In this document: positions 16,452 to 24,113 of the stretch, in pieces
How positions within the stretch are numbered: position 1 is the first letter of the stretch
Layout of the letters: each line of letters starts with the position of its first letter
Assembly (NCBI GenBank): GCA_036940085.1
Contig: JALLBK010000100.1
Coordinates: 1-24,113 of the forward strand
DNA length: 24,113 bases
Origin: Discostella pseudostelligera
Lineage: Eukaryota; Bacillariophyta; Thalassiosirophyceae; Thalassiosirales; Thalassiosiraceae
Direction: 5' to 3'
Translations under genes and position numbers: made by a program
Notes under the pieces: model-generated
What the model saw: the letters and a program-made list of their open reading frames with translations, nothing else
Told to the model about the DNA's origin: nothing
The model's database searches: none

Positions 16452-19265
16452 ATGATTTCATCGTCTTATCAAAGCAAGATCCATCCATCGGCAATCAATC
16501 GGCACCACCAGACCATGACGGCCGACGGCAGCAATATCTCATCGAGGACGGATCTCCTTACCATGAACCACACTGCGAGGGCTGCACTTGTGGAAAATGA
16601 ATCTCCTCCAGACCGTCGCAAGGCGTGGCCTGGTCGTCAACGTCGTCTTCGGCGTCAGCTTCACGACAGCAGTGACATTGTCGCGGCACTTTTTCCATCC
16701 ACGTCAACCATTCCAAATCATGAAGTCATTGACATACCGCTGCATGATATCGAGACACTTCCACCCTACCAACGACCGGCAAATCGTAAAATTGTAGTGA
16801 TCACTTGTGCAGCAGCTTCTGATCAAGCAGTATTGGATATTCGAGCACAGCTGTCACAATCACCACATCATAACAGTACCCATCAGGAGGAGCAACAGAG
16901 AAATGGAACGAATAATCCTTCGAAGTATTATCAATTTGTCGGGTTTGGTGTGTTACGAAATCACGAAAAGGGAAAAGGTCAACCCCTTGCATTGATACAA
17001 CTTGCTACACCTACAACCGCGTACCTGTTTCGGTTAAGATTTGCTGACATGACAGTGCAAGATAGTCCAATGACTGAATCTCTTCGATGTCTACTATCCG
17101 ACAATAACATTATCAAAATTGGATCTACTGGAGATCATTCGAATGTTCGGGATCTCAATCTTGTGTACGGCAGCCGCTGCTGTGGTGATGGTACATCCTT
17201 CCTAAGCATTGTGTCAGTGGTAAAACATCGTTGGCCTAAATTACAGTTGAGTGGACTTGGAAATCTAACAGCGAAGTTGTTGCGGTACAGACTTCACAAT
17301 GGCTACAAAAATTACAAGGAGGTCCAAGCAATTGACTGGGAAATACTTCGAATGACGCCCGAAATGGAAGAATATGCGGCATCAGTTGCATTTGTAGCTT
17401 TAGATTTGCTTGCTATCACTCGAACAATATCTGACCAGGATATGCAAGAAGTACAGCCAATTACTGAAATCACAACCGCCATGGCATCTGTGATAATGAA
17501 GAACAGGAGCAAAGCTGCTGCTTCGGAATGCACCCTAGTCATCAAACGCGAGGAAGTACAAAAAGTGCAACCGAATCATGAAAACACTATCACTACCTCT
17601 CCTCATCTGAACAACATGCTCGAAGCTGCTGTTATTAAGTGTACACGAGGCGTGCAGGGTGAAGAAGTCGTCAACGTTTCAAAACATGAGAGTAAAGCTC
17701 TACCATTCTACCAACTAGCAAAAAATCGCACTATCGTTGTAATCACGTGTGCAGCTGAGTCCGAACAGGCAGTATCTGATATTCGAAACGAGCTCTTACA
17801 TGTGCAACGAGAGCATCAAAAGTCTGCGGAGCATCTCCTCTTTGATGCCTATCAGTTCATAGGATTTGACATGCTTCGTAAACAACAACGCAAACCCGGA
17901 CACGATCCTGTTTTGCTTCAACTTGCCACGGATACGACGTCATACCTTTTCCGATTGAGATATGATGGCATGCCTATGACAGCATCTCTTCAGAGTCTCC
18001 TATCTGATCAGAACATTGTCAAGGTTGGAGCTAGAATACATGGTGATGTTCAGACTCTTAATCGAGTGTATGGCAATGACTGTTGTGGTGATGGCGCATC
18101 CTTCCTCGACGTTGTTCCATTGGCTAAACTTCGTTGGCCGGTGGTAAAAGGAGAAGGAGTGCGAAATTTTGCATTGGCAGTGTTGCACTGCAAACTTCAC
18201 AAAAATCCAAAGTGGGAACAATGGCAATTAAGCAATGTGACAACTATTATGAAAGAGCGAGCAGCTGCTGATAGTTTTGTTGTGTTAGATTTGTTTGTCG
18301 CGATCTTAATGCCATCAAGTTCGGCACCGCCTCCAATGCAGAACGCACCTCCTTCAGCTGAACATGCAATTCAGCCAGTGGTTTACACTCTATCTGATGG
18401 TAGTAGTCCTAAGCAAATGAGAAAAATACTGGAGCAACATATAAGAGGTATTCGAGACCTTGAAGTTGTTGACTTCCCGAAGCAAGATATTGGAAAAGCA
18501 CTTCCCCGCTACTGTCGACCGGAGAGTCGTAACATTGTAGTAATCACTTGCGCATCAGCTTCCAGACAGGCTGTGTTGGATATTCGGAATGAGTTATCCC
18601 TTGCAAAGCAGCGCCAGGAAGAAGATGGAGATCTAATCTTTAACTCCTTTCAATTTGTCGGAGTCGATACTGAGACGCGACCGTCATTCAACAAGGGAAT
18701 CCGAGGGAATCCTCCTGCATTGCTTCAAATAGCCACGTTCACAACGGCATACCTTTTTCGGTTGAAATGGAAAGGCAGGGACAAGAAAGATCACCCAATG
18801 ACTGAATCTCTCCGGTCTCTTTTATCTGACCCAACAATAATCAAGATTGGGTCCGGAATTCATGAAGATGTTAAGGCACTTAATCGTAAGTATGGCGACA
18901 AGTGTTGTGGCGACGGCTCGTCATTCTTGGACCTTCTTCCATTGGCAAGAAATCGATGGCCAAAGTTAGCAAGGTGCGGATTACGAAATTTGACAGCAAC
19001 CGTATTGCATCACAATCTCTGCAAGAAGCAGCAGATGGAAAATTGGGAGAAAGAGGTTATGACCAACCCCATGATCGAGTATGCCGCTGCCGATTCTTTT
19101 GTAGCGTTAGATTTACTTGCAGCTATTGTCGTGCAATTTGATGGGTACTTTATCACAATTGAGAAGAACGAAGCTGTCACGGACGATGAGAAGAAGTGCG
19201 ATGACCCTCGTCACGATTGTGAGAGTTTGAGCGAGGAGAACTACAGTGCCAAGCTAATTTTGTAA
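16452..19265 (+). CDS. Triple 3'-5' exonuclease (DEDDy) domain protein
   Basis: Single-exon gene, 937 aa, with three tandem copies of an RNase D/WRN-type 3'-5' exonuclease domain (about residues 91-326, 405-620 and 671-898). Each is preceded by a conserved lead such as RNIVVITCASASRQAVLDIR. Copy 3 has all DEDDy residues: Asp739 and Glu741 in FVGVDTETRP, Asp806 in GSGIHEDVKALN, and Tyr877/Asp881 in YAAADSFVALDLL. Copy 2 keeps three Asp but has Glu to Leu (FIGFDMLRK) and Tyr to Arg (RAAADS). Copy 1 has lost all four acids (FVGFGVLRN, DHSNVRDLN, YAASVAF). So one active and two degenerate domains are predicted, and the natural substrate (RNA or DNA end) is unknown. The frame opens on GTG 16446. 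ATG 16452 is used, and ATG 16515 (GACCATGA) is an alternative. Confidence 0.87.
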   Translation: MISSSYQSKIHPSAINRHHQTMTADGSNISSRTDLLTMNHTARAALVENESPPDRRKAWPGRQRRLRRQLHDSSDIVAALFPSTSTIPNHEVIDIPLHDIETLPPYQRPANRKIVVITCAAASDQAVLDIRAQLSQSPHHNSTHQEEQQRNGTNNPSKYYQFVGFGVLRNHEKGKGQPLALIQLATPTTAYLFRLRFADMTVQDSPMTESLRCLLSDNNIIKIGSTGDHSNVRDLNLVYGSRCCGDGTSFLSIVSVVKHRWPKLQLSGLGNLTAKLLRYRLHNGYKNYKEVQAIDWEILRMTPEMEEYAASVAFVALDLLAITRTISDQDMQEVQPITEITTAMASVIMKNRSKAAASECTLVIKREEVQKVQPNHENTITTSPHLNNMLEAAVIKCTRGVQGEEVVNVSKHESKALPFYQLAKNRTIVVITCAAESEQAVSDIRNELLHVQREHQKSAEHLLFDAYQFIGFDMLRKQQRKPGHDPVLLQLATDTTSYLFRLRYDGMPMTASLQSLLSDQNIVKVGARIHGDVQTLNRVYGNDCCGDGASFLDVVPLAKLRWPVVKGEGVRNFALAVLHCKLHKNPKWEQWQLSNVTTIMKERAAADSFVVLDLFVAILMPSSSAPPPMQNAPPSAEHAIQPVVYTLSDGSSPKQMRKILEQHIRGIRDLEVVDFPKQDIGKALPRYCRPESRNIVVITCASASRQAVLDIRNELSLAKQRQEEDGDLIFNSFQFVGVDTETRPSFNKGIRGNPPALLQIATFTTAYLFRLKWKGRDKKDHPMTESLRSLLSDPTIIKIGSGIHEDVKALNRKYGDKCCGDGSSFLDLLPLARNRWPKLARCGLRNLTATVLHHNLCKKQQMENWEKEVMTNPMIEYAAADSFVALDLLAAIVVQFDGYFITIEKNEAVTDDEKKCDDPRHDCESLSEENYSAKLIL
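16722..17430 (+). repeat. Exonuclease repeat unit 1 (catalytically dead)
   Basis: Begins EVIDIPLHDIETLPPYQRP and ends near FVALDLLAITRTI. All four metal-binding acids of the DEDDy site are replaced (Gly, Leu, Asn, Val). The structural blocks LALIQLATPTTAYLFRLRF and CCGDGTSFLSIV are retained. Confidence 0.8.
17664..18310 (+). repeat. Exonuclease repeat unit 2 (partly degenerate)
   Basis: Begins EVVNVSKHESKALPFYQLA. It retains the first Asp (FIGFD), the second-motif Asp (RIHGDVQTLN) and the last Asp (AAADS). The first-motif Glu is Leu and the third-motif Tyr is Arg, so activity is unlikely. Confidence 0.78.
18462..19145 (+). repeat. Exonuclease repeat unit 3 (catalytic residues intact)
   Basis: Begins EVVDFPKQDIGKALPRYCRP. 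It contains DTE, HEDV and YAAAD, a complete DEDDy set. Its lead and core blocks are clearly alignable with units 1 and 2, also at the DNA level (for example the ATCACTTG region near 16800 and 18542). Confidence 0.82.
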
Positions 19266-19342
19266 GCAGCAAGTGAAATATACGTGTTCTATTCATTCAA
19301 AACTTTACGCAGATTGATTATTTCGAATACTACGTAGAGGTA

Positions 19343-20578
19343 TTACATATTCATGTCCTTTTCGTAAATCTCAATCTCCTCTCCATCCTCTTGCAAAACT
19401 CTACTTGCAAACAAGTACTTTTCATTATCGCTTTCTGACGACAGATTATCGCTCACAATGTCGACATTATTATTTGAAGTGTAAGAATTCGTATCAATCT
19501 CACAACCCGTCACATCGTGTTGTTGTCGCGTAGTAGAATACTCTAGTTCTCTAAACGATGACAATGATTGTGACAATGATTCGCGACTATCACCACCACT
19601 TCTGTCGTCGTGCAAACCAAGGAGGTCATTCATAACTTTTTCCATGACACGTGTCTCTTGTTTCAATAATCGTATTGATTCTTGAAATGGATCCTTCTCG
19701 ATAGTTGTTGTAGTGATGTCATCGGTGTCGGCTTCGGAGTCCACCGTCCCCACCCCCTCCTTTGAATTACTTGCCACGCCCATCGTCGTTGAGATTGGAC
19801 TTCGACGGTCAATAGTAGTAATGTTACCCATCATCATGTTGTCATCATTGTCATCCAATGAAATACCTAAACATTGCGATACATACTTCCTTTTCTCCTT
19901 AATCTGAGCAACAATATTCTTCACATGGAGACGAAATTCTAGATGCTCAATTCTCATATTCTTCTTCAGTATTTCCGATTGTGCATAATTGACAAGAGTT
20001 TTCAAGTATAGTTTGGATTGGTACATGTGATCATCTTCGTCGACGACATTGGTGGGGAAGTTCGTATTCCTCTGTTTGCCAGTTTTAATATTGCTGCCAC
20101 GGTGGTTGTTTTTGTTGTTGCTGCTACTTTGTAGATTCTTCAGACAAAATTCATGGTTACAGTCAAGACAGGAAAAATAGTCCTTCCGTACCTTGACTTT
20201 CGAAATTCGATGACAGTTGATGATACCACCGCATTGGGGACACCCGCCATGACGAATCATTTCATGTAGGGCTGAAATGGCACCGGGAATCTCGCGCAGT
20301 GGTGGAAGAGGAAGAGTAGCAAAGTCCATGGTGGCTGAGGATGTTTCACTTTGAGTTTGGGGGTACATCCTGCTTCGATGAGAGAGGGAATCCGTGGTAT
20401 CAATCACCTCGTCCTCCTCGTCGTCCGCCGCCGCCGCCTCCTCCTCCTCATCGTCACGTTTGCGCTTCAAGCGGTGCGCTTGGAGAGTGGAATCAGTGAG
20501 CTTGCTGACGTTGGACATCATGGTTGGTGTTGGTAACGCTGGTATTAGTTCGTATCTAGAACTCCTCATAATGGCCAT
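19343..20578 (-). CDS. Zinc-ribbon protein, IBR/Emi-like cysteine motif
   Basis: Single-exon gene, 411 aa from ATG 20578. The longer frame opens on a GTG at 20722 inside promoter-like sequence. Residues about 30-60 are basic then acidic (LKRKRDDEEEE), resembling a nuclear localisation signal. A Cys cluster at 113-145 reads CPQCGG, C122, then CLDCNHEFC, that is CX2C-X20-CX2C-X4-C. This resembles half of an IBR/RING-between-RING ribbon or the zinc-binding region of Emi-type APC/C inhibitors, though the final Cys is missing and no F-box is seen. A helical stretch follows (YLKTLVNYAQSEILKKNMRI then EHLEFRLHVKNIVAQIKEKR, about 190-235), probably coiled-coil. The C-terminal half is Ser/Asp/Asn-rich. 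The function is not known and the Emi-like comparison is only suggestive. Tail-to-tail with the exonuclease gene (77-base gap) and head-to-head with PIG-W. Confidence 0.7.
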   Translation of the reverse strand: MAIMRSSRYELIPALPTPTMMSNVSKLTDSTLQAHRLKRKRDDEEEEAAAADDEEDEVIDTTDSLSHRSRMYPQTQSETSSATMDFATLPLPPLREIPGAISALHEMIRHGGCPQCGGIINCHRISKVKVRKDYFSCLDCNHEFCLKNLQSSSNNKNNHRGSNIKTGKQRNTNFPTNVVDEDDHMYQSKLYLKTLVNYAQSEILKKNMRIEHLEFRLHVKNIVAQIKEKRKYVSQCLGISLDDNDDNMMMGNITTIDRRSPISTTMGVASNSKEGVGTVDSEADTDDITTTTIEKDPFQESIRLLKQETRVMEKVMNDLLGLHDDRSGGDSRESLSQSLSSFRELEYSTTRQQHDVTGCEIDTNSYTSNNNVDIVSDNLSSESDNEKYLFASRVLQEDGEEIEIYEKDMNM

Positions 20579-20623
20579 GGCTGCTGGCTGGCATATTATT
20601 TGGCGAAGAAGATATTGGCGAAA

Positions 20624-20694
20624 ATGGCGGGAAGAATCTTTGGCGAAGAAATGGCGGGACGAATCTTTGGTCCAGCGCGGCAACTTCCCGCCAA
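20624..20694. promoter_or_regulatory. Three E2F-like elements, zinc-ribbon/PIG-W promoter
   Basis: ATGGCGGGA at 20624-20632 and 20651-20659 (one mismatch to TTGGCGGGA) and TCCCGCCAA at 20686-20694 lie in the 186-base divergent promoter. TTTGGCGAAGA and TTGGCGAAAA flank the first copy and also resemble E2F half-sites. Confidence 0.58.
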
Positions 20695-20764
20695 ATCTGA
20701 ATCTTTCATCGTTCACTTTCACCTTTTCACCACACTTTTACTTCAATACCAATACATCCAAACC

Positions 20765-22438
20765 ATGACGACGAGCCAATACGACGACGCCGACGACGCC
20801 GGCTCATCATCATCATCTCGCAAATACCATGACAAGGAGCTATTTGTCACTGGTCACAGCGGCACAACAATATTGGAAATCTTCCTCCTTTGCTTGGTTA
20901 TTCCCGTCGGTCTAGTGTTGTACCACAAGCTTCGTGCGCGGTATGGTGACACTAATGATTATTTTCGTCGACGTGATGGTGATGTCGTCAAGCATGAGGC
21001 GGGCAGCATGGTGGATAGAATCCAATGGTGGTGGGCAATGAAAGGACGAAAATTCATCCTCGAGTTCGTTACACTGGTTATGCCCATGCTCATTGTACAG
21101 ACATCCTTATTGCCACACATTATTGGACCATTGGGATTGTTGGCGAGCATGCTGATGCTGGCACTATTGATACCATCGGAAGCAAACAATGACAAGCAGC
21201 AACAACAACAAGAGTTAGACCATCGACAATTAGAGGAGAAGAAGAATTATCATCGACATCGACCAGCATTTCTTTCCATCCATAGAGCATGCGTGTATCT
21301 CCTCACTACCATTGCCATTTTGGCCGTCGACTTTCCAGTATTTCCACGACGATATTGCAAGACGGAAGTGAGTGGATACGGATGGATGGATTTGGGTGCG
21401 GCTAGCTTTATAATTATTGCCGGTTGGGCATCGGCACTCTCTACTTCTCCTACCAACAATAGCATAGCGACAACGACCAATAGTGGAAGATTGGCACGTA
21501 GGGCAATTATGAAATGTGGTCCGTTACTATTGATAGGTCTCATACGCCTCGCTACCAATAAGGGATTGGAATATCAAGAACATGTTTCGGAGTATGGCGT
21601 CCATTGGAATTTCTTCTTCACACTATGTCTTGTGGAGGGGAGCGCGGTTGTTTGGAAAGGTCTGAAAGCTCAGTTTAACAGAACCACAACCAGACAGTTA
21701 CAGTTGGACTTCATGTTGGCAATGTTCATCATGGTCCCATATCAAATATTCTTGTCCTATTATGGAGGGCAAGAGTTCATTGAAGATGGAAGTCGAAGAT
21801 GCAATGCTGAGAGCTACGGTAACATCATTCCAGCTTGGGTGATATCTAAGCACTCATTTCTGTGCAATATCTTCGTTGCCAATAGAGAAGGTATTTTGGG
21901 ATCGTTAGGATACATGAGTTTACGCCTCTTCAGTGAAGCAATTGCTCGACGGTGCTTATTGCCTATACATGTCAGTTTTGATCATCGAGACGAGCGCACA
22001 TTACTTAGCGACCATCAGCAGTATCGTCTATCCTTCATGTCGGTATCGCTATGGATTGTGCATTTAGTTCTGACGGCTGGCTTGAACATTCCCACCTCTC
22101 GTAGATCGACGAATGCTTCGTTTATTCTTTGGGCGTTATCGCACAACGTGACTCTTTTAAGTTTGATATATACGTTCACTGCAGGAACTACTACCACAGA
22201 AAACGAGATGAAGCAAGCACACCCATTGCTCGAGGCAATCAATCGAAATGGACTTGCCGTGTTCTTGTCTTCCAATATTCTTACTGGCTTGATAAATCTG
22301 ACGTTTGATACCCTTCATACTCTCGATGGCAGGGCCGTTATAATTTTAACGGTTTATTTGATGCTGGTTTGTGGATTTGCAATCTTGCTTGATGCCGAGA
22401 GAAACGAGGATGTGGATAAGCCATCGAAGGCAGGCTAG
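20765..22438 (+). CDS. PIGW: PIG-W/GWT1, GPI-anchor inositol acyltransferase
   Basis: Single-exon gene, 557 aa. This ER membrane enzyme transfers a fatty acyl chain (palmitoyl in animals and yeast) from acyl-CoA to the inositol of glucosaminyl-PI, an early step of GPI-anchor synthesis. Family blocks are all present: FVTGHSGTTILEI near the N-terminus, AILAVDFPVFPRRYCKTE with Asp189, YGWMDLGAASFI, GLEYQEHVSEYGVHWNFFFT at about 265-285, and FLSSNILTGLINLTFDTL at about 495-512. About a dozen hydrophobic segments are visible, matching the usual 13-TM topology. Length is close to yeast GWT1 and human PIG-W (about 490-504 aa), with extra low-complexity loops (KQQQQQELDHRQLEEKK). The frame extends upstream to a TTG, but ATG 20765 (AACCATGA) is chosen because the upstream ATGs lie inside the promoter elements. 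Confidence 0.93.
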   Translation: MTTSQYDDADDAGSSSSSRKYHDKELFVTGHSGTTILEIFLLCLVIPVGLVLYHKLRARYGDTNDYFRRRDGDVVKHEAGSMVDRIQWWWAMKGRKFILEFVTLVMPMLIVQTSLLPHIIGPLGLLASMLMLALLIPSEANNDKQQQQQELDHRQLEEKKNYHRHRPAFLSIHRACVYLLTTIAILAVDFPVFPRRYCKTEVSGYGWMDLGAASFIIIAGWASALSTSPTNNSIATTTNSGRLARRAIMKCGPLLLIGLIRLATNKGLEYQEHVSEYGVHWNFFFTLCLVEGSAVVWKGLKAQFNRTTTRQLQLDFMLAMFIMVPYQIFLSYYGGQEFIEDGSRRCNAESYGNIIPAWVISKHSFLCNIFVANREGILGSLGYMSLRLFSEAIARRCLLPIHVSFDHRDERTLLSDHQQYRLSFMSVSLWIVHLVLTAGLNIPTSRRSTNASFILWALSHNVTLLSLIYTFTAGTTTTENEMKQAHPLLEAINRNGLAVFLSSNILTGLINLTFDTLHTLDGRAVIILTVYLMLVCGFAILLDAERNEDVDKPSKAG

Positions 22439-22748
22439 CTCGGCCTTGCTGCATATCTGTTTGCAAATGCTGATTCTCCGTGCATGCCAATCGATGGGCA
22501 AGTCAGCATTTTGGCATGACAAGAGTTATATCACAGCAACTGACGGCATAGATGAATACTGTTACAAATGATGCTAAACGTTAATGGTGTAGGTCAACAA
22601 CAAACTTGCCGTCGTTTTGCACGAGAACGGAGACAAGAATTGGATGCATACGATAAGAAAGATAATGGCTGTGTGCCTCAAATGACTTACAGTCGACGTT
22701 TCACGGCATTGAACCGGGAGTGAAGTCTCGTTCGATATGGGTGTAGTA
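22439..22748. other. Tail-to-tail gap between PIG-W and the reductase
   Basis: These 310 bases presumably hold two facing 3' UTRs. No RNA gene, repeat or credible reading frame was found. Confidence 0.6.
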
Positions 22749-23962
22749 CTACAATCGAAGCATACCACTGCATTCAAATACCTCGCCAGTAATGTATCCA
22801 CTTCGTGCACTGCTTGCCAAAAACAGAACTAGATTGGCAACATCTTCGGCTTGACCTAATCGTCTCAATGCAATTTTGTTCTCCACATCCAATAGAATCT
22901 TATCGGGTACGGCACTAGTCATGGGCGTGGCAATAAATCCTTCACAAGATGTCATGGAAGAACAAAACATGTAAGATCGGGAGTTTGGGTCCAAGGAAAA
23001 GTAAAGGATGAAAAGGCAATGTTACAATACCTGGCTGAATGCAATTCACTCGAATTGTCGGTGGTACGGCACCTCGGTCTAATATTCGATCAGAGTCATC
23101 GTAGATACCAACGCTATCCACAGCACTGGTCGCTTTCCATGAAAATAACGCCATCTCTTTTGCAATAGATCGTGACAAACCCACCACGCCCCCTTTACTT
23201 GCAGCATAATTCGCTTGACCAATATTGCCATAATTTGACACAACTGAACCAATATTGATAATTGATCCTCCATTTCCGCTACCAAAGCCGCAACTACTAC
23301 CACCACTCCATCTTATTTTTCCACTGCTATGTCCCTCTCCAAGGAGCTTACAGAGTCGCGTAGGTTCACAAAATTCCTGACACATTAAAAATGTCCCCTT
23401 CAGATTGACATCCAAAACCTCATCCCAATCGTCATTTGTTACATTGGCAAGTCTCCCATCGCGTGTGATGCCTGCGCAATTGACCAGAATGGAAGCTACT
23501 GAATTGTTGGATATTATGGCAGTACTTGCCACCTCATCTGCGGCACGTATAGTCTCTTTCACATGCAGTCTGTTGGTGACATTGCATACGTGGGGAGCGA
23601 TGGAAATATTATTGTTGTTGCTACTCTTATAACCCGCGGCATCGGCAGCGTCATAACATGCAGATACCACCCCTTCTAATTTGGTTTGTTGGCTATCGGT
23701 ATCAGCTAAGAGAAGATTGCACCCCTGTTCAGCGAATGCAATTGCCGTGGCTGGATGGGTAGCATATATTTTTTGTTGGATAGAAGACGAACGCGTCCAC
23801 CGGCGACAATGACAAGCGGCAGCGGGTTAGGATGGCACTCGATTACATAAAAACAGTGATACTGCCACAATTCAAAAGACACGAACCTCTCCCTATGCCC
23901 GATGCAGCCCCGGTGATGGCGGCTGTTTGAGATGTTAGTTTCAACCAGGATGATGCCGCCAT
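22749..23962 (-). CDS. FabG-like short-chain dehydrogenase/reductase, three exons
   Basis: Exons are 23962-23887, 23750-23031 and 22939-22749. They join in frame to give 328 aa. The protein is a classical SDR: cofactor motif [19 protein letters not shown] (17-35, completed across intron 1), Asp42 after the second strand, VNCAG (115-119), Asn141, Ser194, Tyr207 and Lys211 (NYAASKGG), NCIQPGFIATPM restored across intron 2, and the C-terminal [14 protein letters not shown]. It is closest in style to 3-oxoacyl-ACP reductases (FabG/CBR4/HSD17B8), so NADPH-dependent fatty-acid-type ketoreduction is likely, but the substrate is not proven. It is longer than FabG (about 245 aa) because of inserts at about 70-78, 152-187 (Cys/Gly-rich) and 224-250. 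No clear plastid presequence precedes the fold. Intron 1 has an unusual GTTCGT donor. Two upstream ATGs (23980, 23975) are out of frame with the main start. Confidence 0.87.
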
Positions 23963-24113
23963 GGTCCATGGTCATGTCATACTCATCGTCTCTAATGACC
24001 TCTAGAGAGAGCGATAGTATCGTAAATCATAATATCATCTCCATCTTCCATCCTCCAATCGCCGGTAGCCGTGAGAGTAGCTACGACGACGTACGATGGT
24101 GGATACGCTCGCT
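23963..24113. other. Upstream region of the reductase gene, window edge
   Basis: This holds the start-proximal leader of the reductase, including ATG ACA TGA (a two-codon upstream frame from 23980) and an out-of-frame ATG at 23975. No TTGGCGGGA element is seen. A gene on the plus strand may begin beyond or at the edge, but nothing supports one here. Confidence 0.5.

Noticed and set aside
20600..20764. 55-residue N-terminal extension of PIG-W
   Set aside because: It opens on TTG and repeats the promoter elements as MAGRIF-type peptide. The family homology starts after ATG 20765.
23706..23975. 89-residue open frame opposite the PIG-W strand at the reductase start
   Set aside because: It reads exon 1 and intron 1 of the reductase in the wrong frame. 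The TGAASGIG frame is clearly the real one.

Overview
This is a piece of eukaryotic nuclear genome, most likely from a diatom (probably a centric, Thalassiosira-like species). Several genes are interrupted by short GT-AG introns (79-166 nt, one of 472 nt), and the products are eukaryotic housekeeping proteins: KRI1, RPS17, TFIIE-alpha and PIG-W/GWT1. Multi-copy helicase-associated (HA) domain proteins without a helicase, and proteins rich in acidic, Ser and Asn tracts, are typical of diatoms. The species assignment is inference. No tRNA, rRNA, CRISPR array, transposon or viral remnant was recognised.

Layout, left to right: a repeat-bearing non-coding leader (1-632); a large organelle-type PPR protein (+, 633-4112); an unrecognised 192-aa protein (-, 4308-4886); a three-exon permuted papain-like (NlpC/P60 superfamily) protein (+, 5292-6538); a four-exon nuclear-type protein joining an RNase H1-like hybrid-binding domain, an AT-hook and six HA domains (-, 6688-9708); KRI1 (-, 10439-13186); RPS17 (+, 13638-14487, with a start-codon-only first exon); TFIIE-alpha (-, 14686-16284, two exons); a protein with three tandem 3'-5' exonuclease domains (+, 16452-19265); a zinc-ribbon protein (-, 19343-20578); PIG-W (+, 20765-22438); and a three-exon FabG-like short-chain reductase (-, 22749-23962). 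Starts were moved to the first credible ATG wherever the longest reading frame opens on GTG or TTG.

The genes almost strictly alternate in strand. This gives four head-to-head pairs (192-aa protein/amidase-like, KRI1/RPS17, TFIIE-alpha/exonuclease, zinc-ribbon/PIG-W) separated by 167-451 bp, and tail-to-tail junctions of 77-310 bp. All four shared promoters, and the region upstream of the HA gene, carry one or more copies of an E2F-like element, TTGGCGGGA or its complement TCCCGCCAA, sometimes with one mismatch. One of them also holds two perfect TGACGTCA palindromes 53 bp apart. KRI1 and RPS17 both serve the small ribosomal subunit, so their shared promoter is functionally sensible.

The most unusual items are: the triple exonuclease protein, in which catalytic residues decay stepwise from the third copy to the first; the HBD/AT-hook/HA fusion; the permuted papain-like protein with a Ser where the catalytic Cys is expected; the repeated promoter element; and the hairpin-rich RPS17 intron. 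None is a defence-type system. The window reads as ordinary housekeeping chromosome with a few odd domain architectures.
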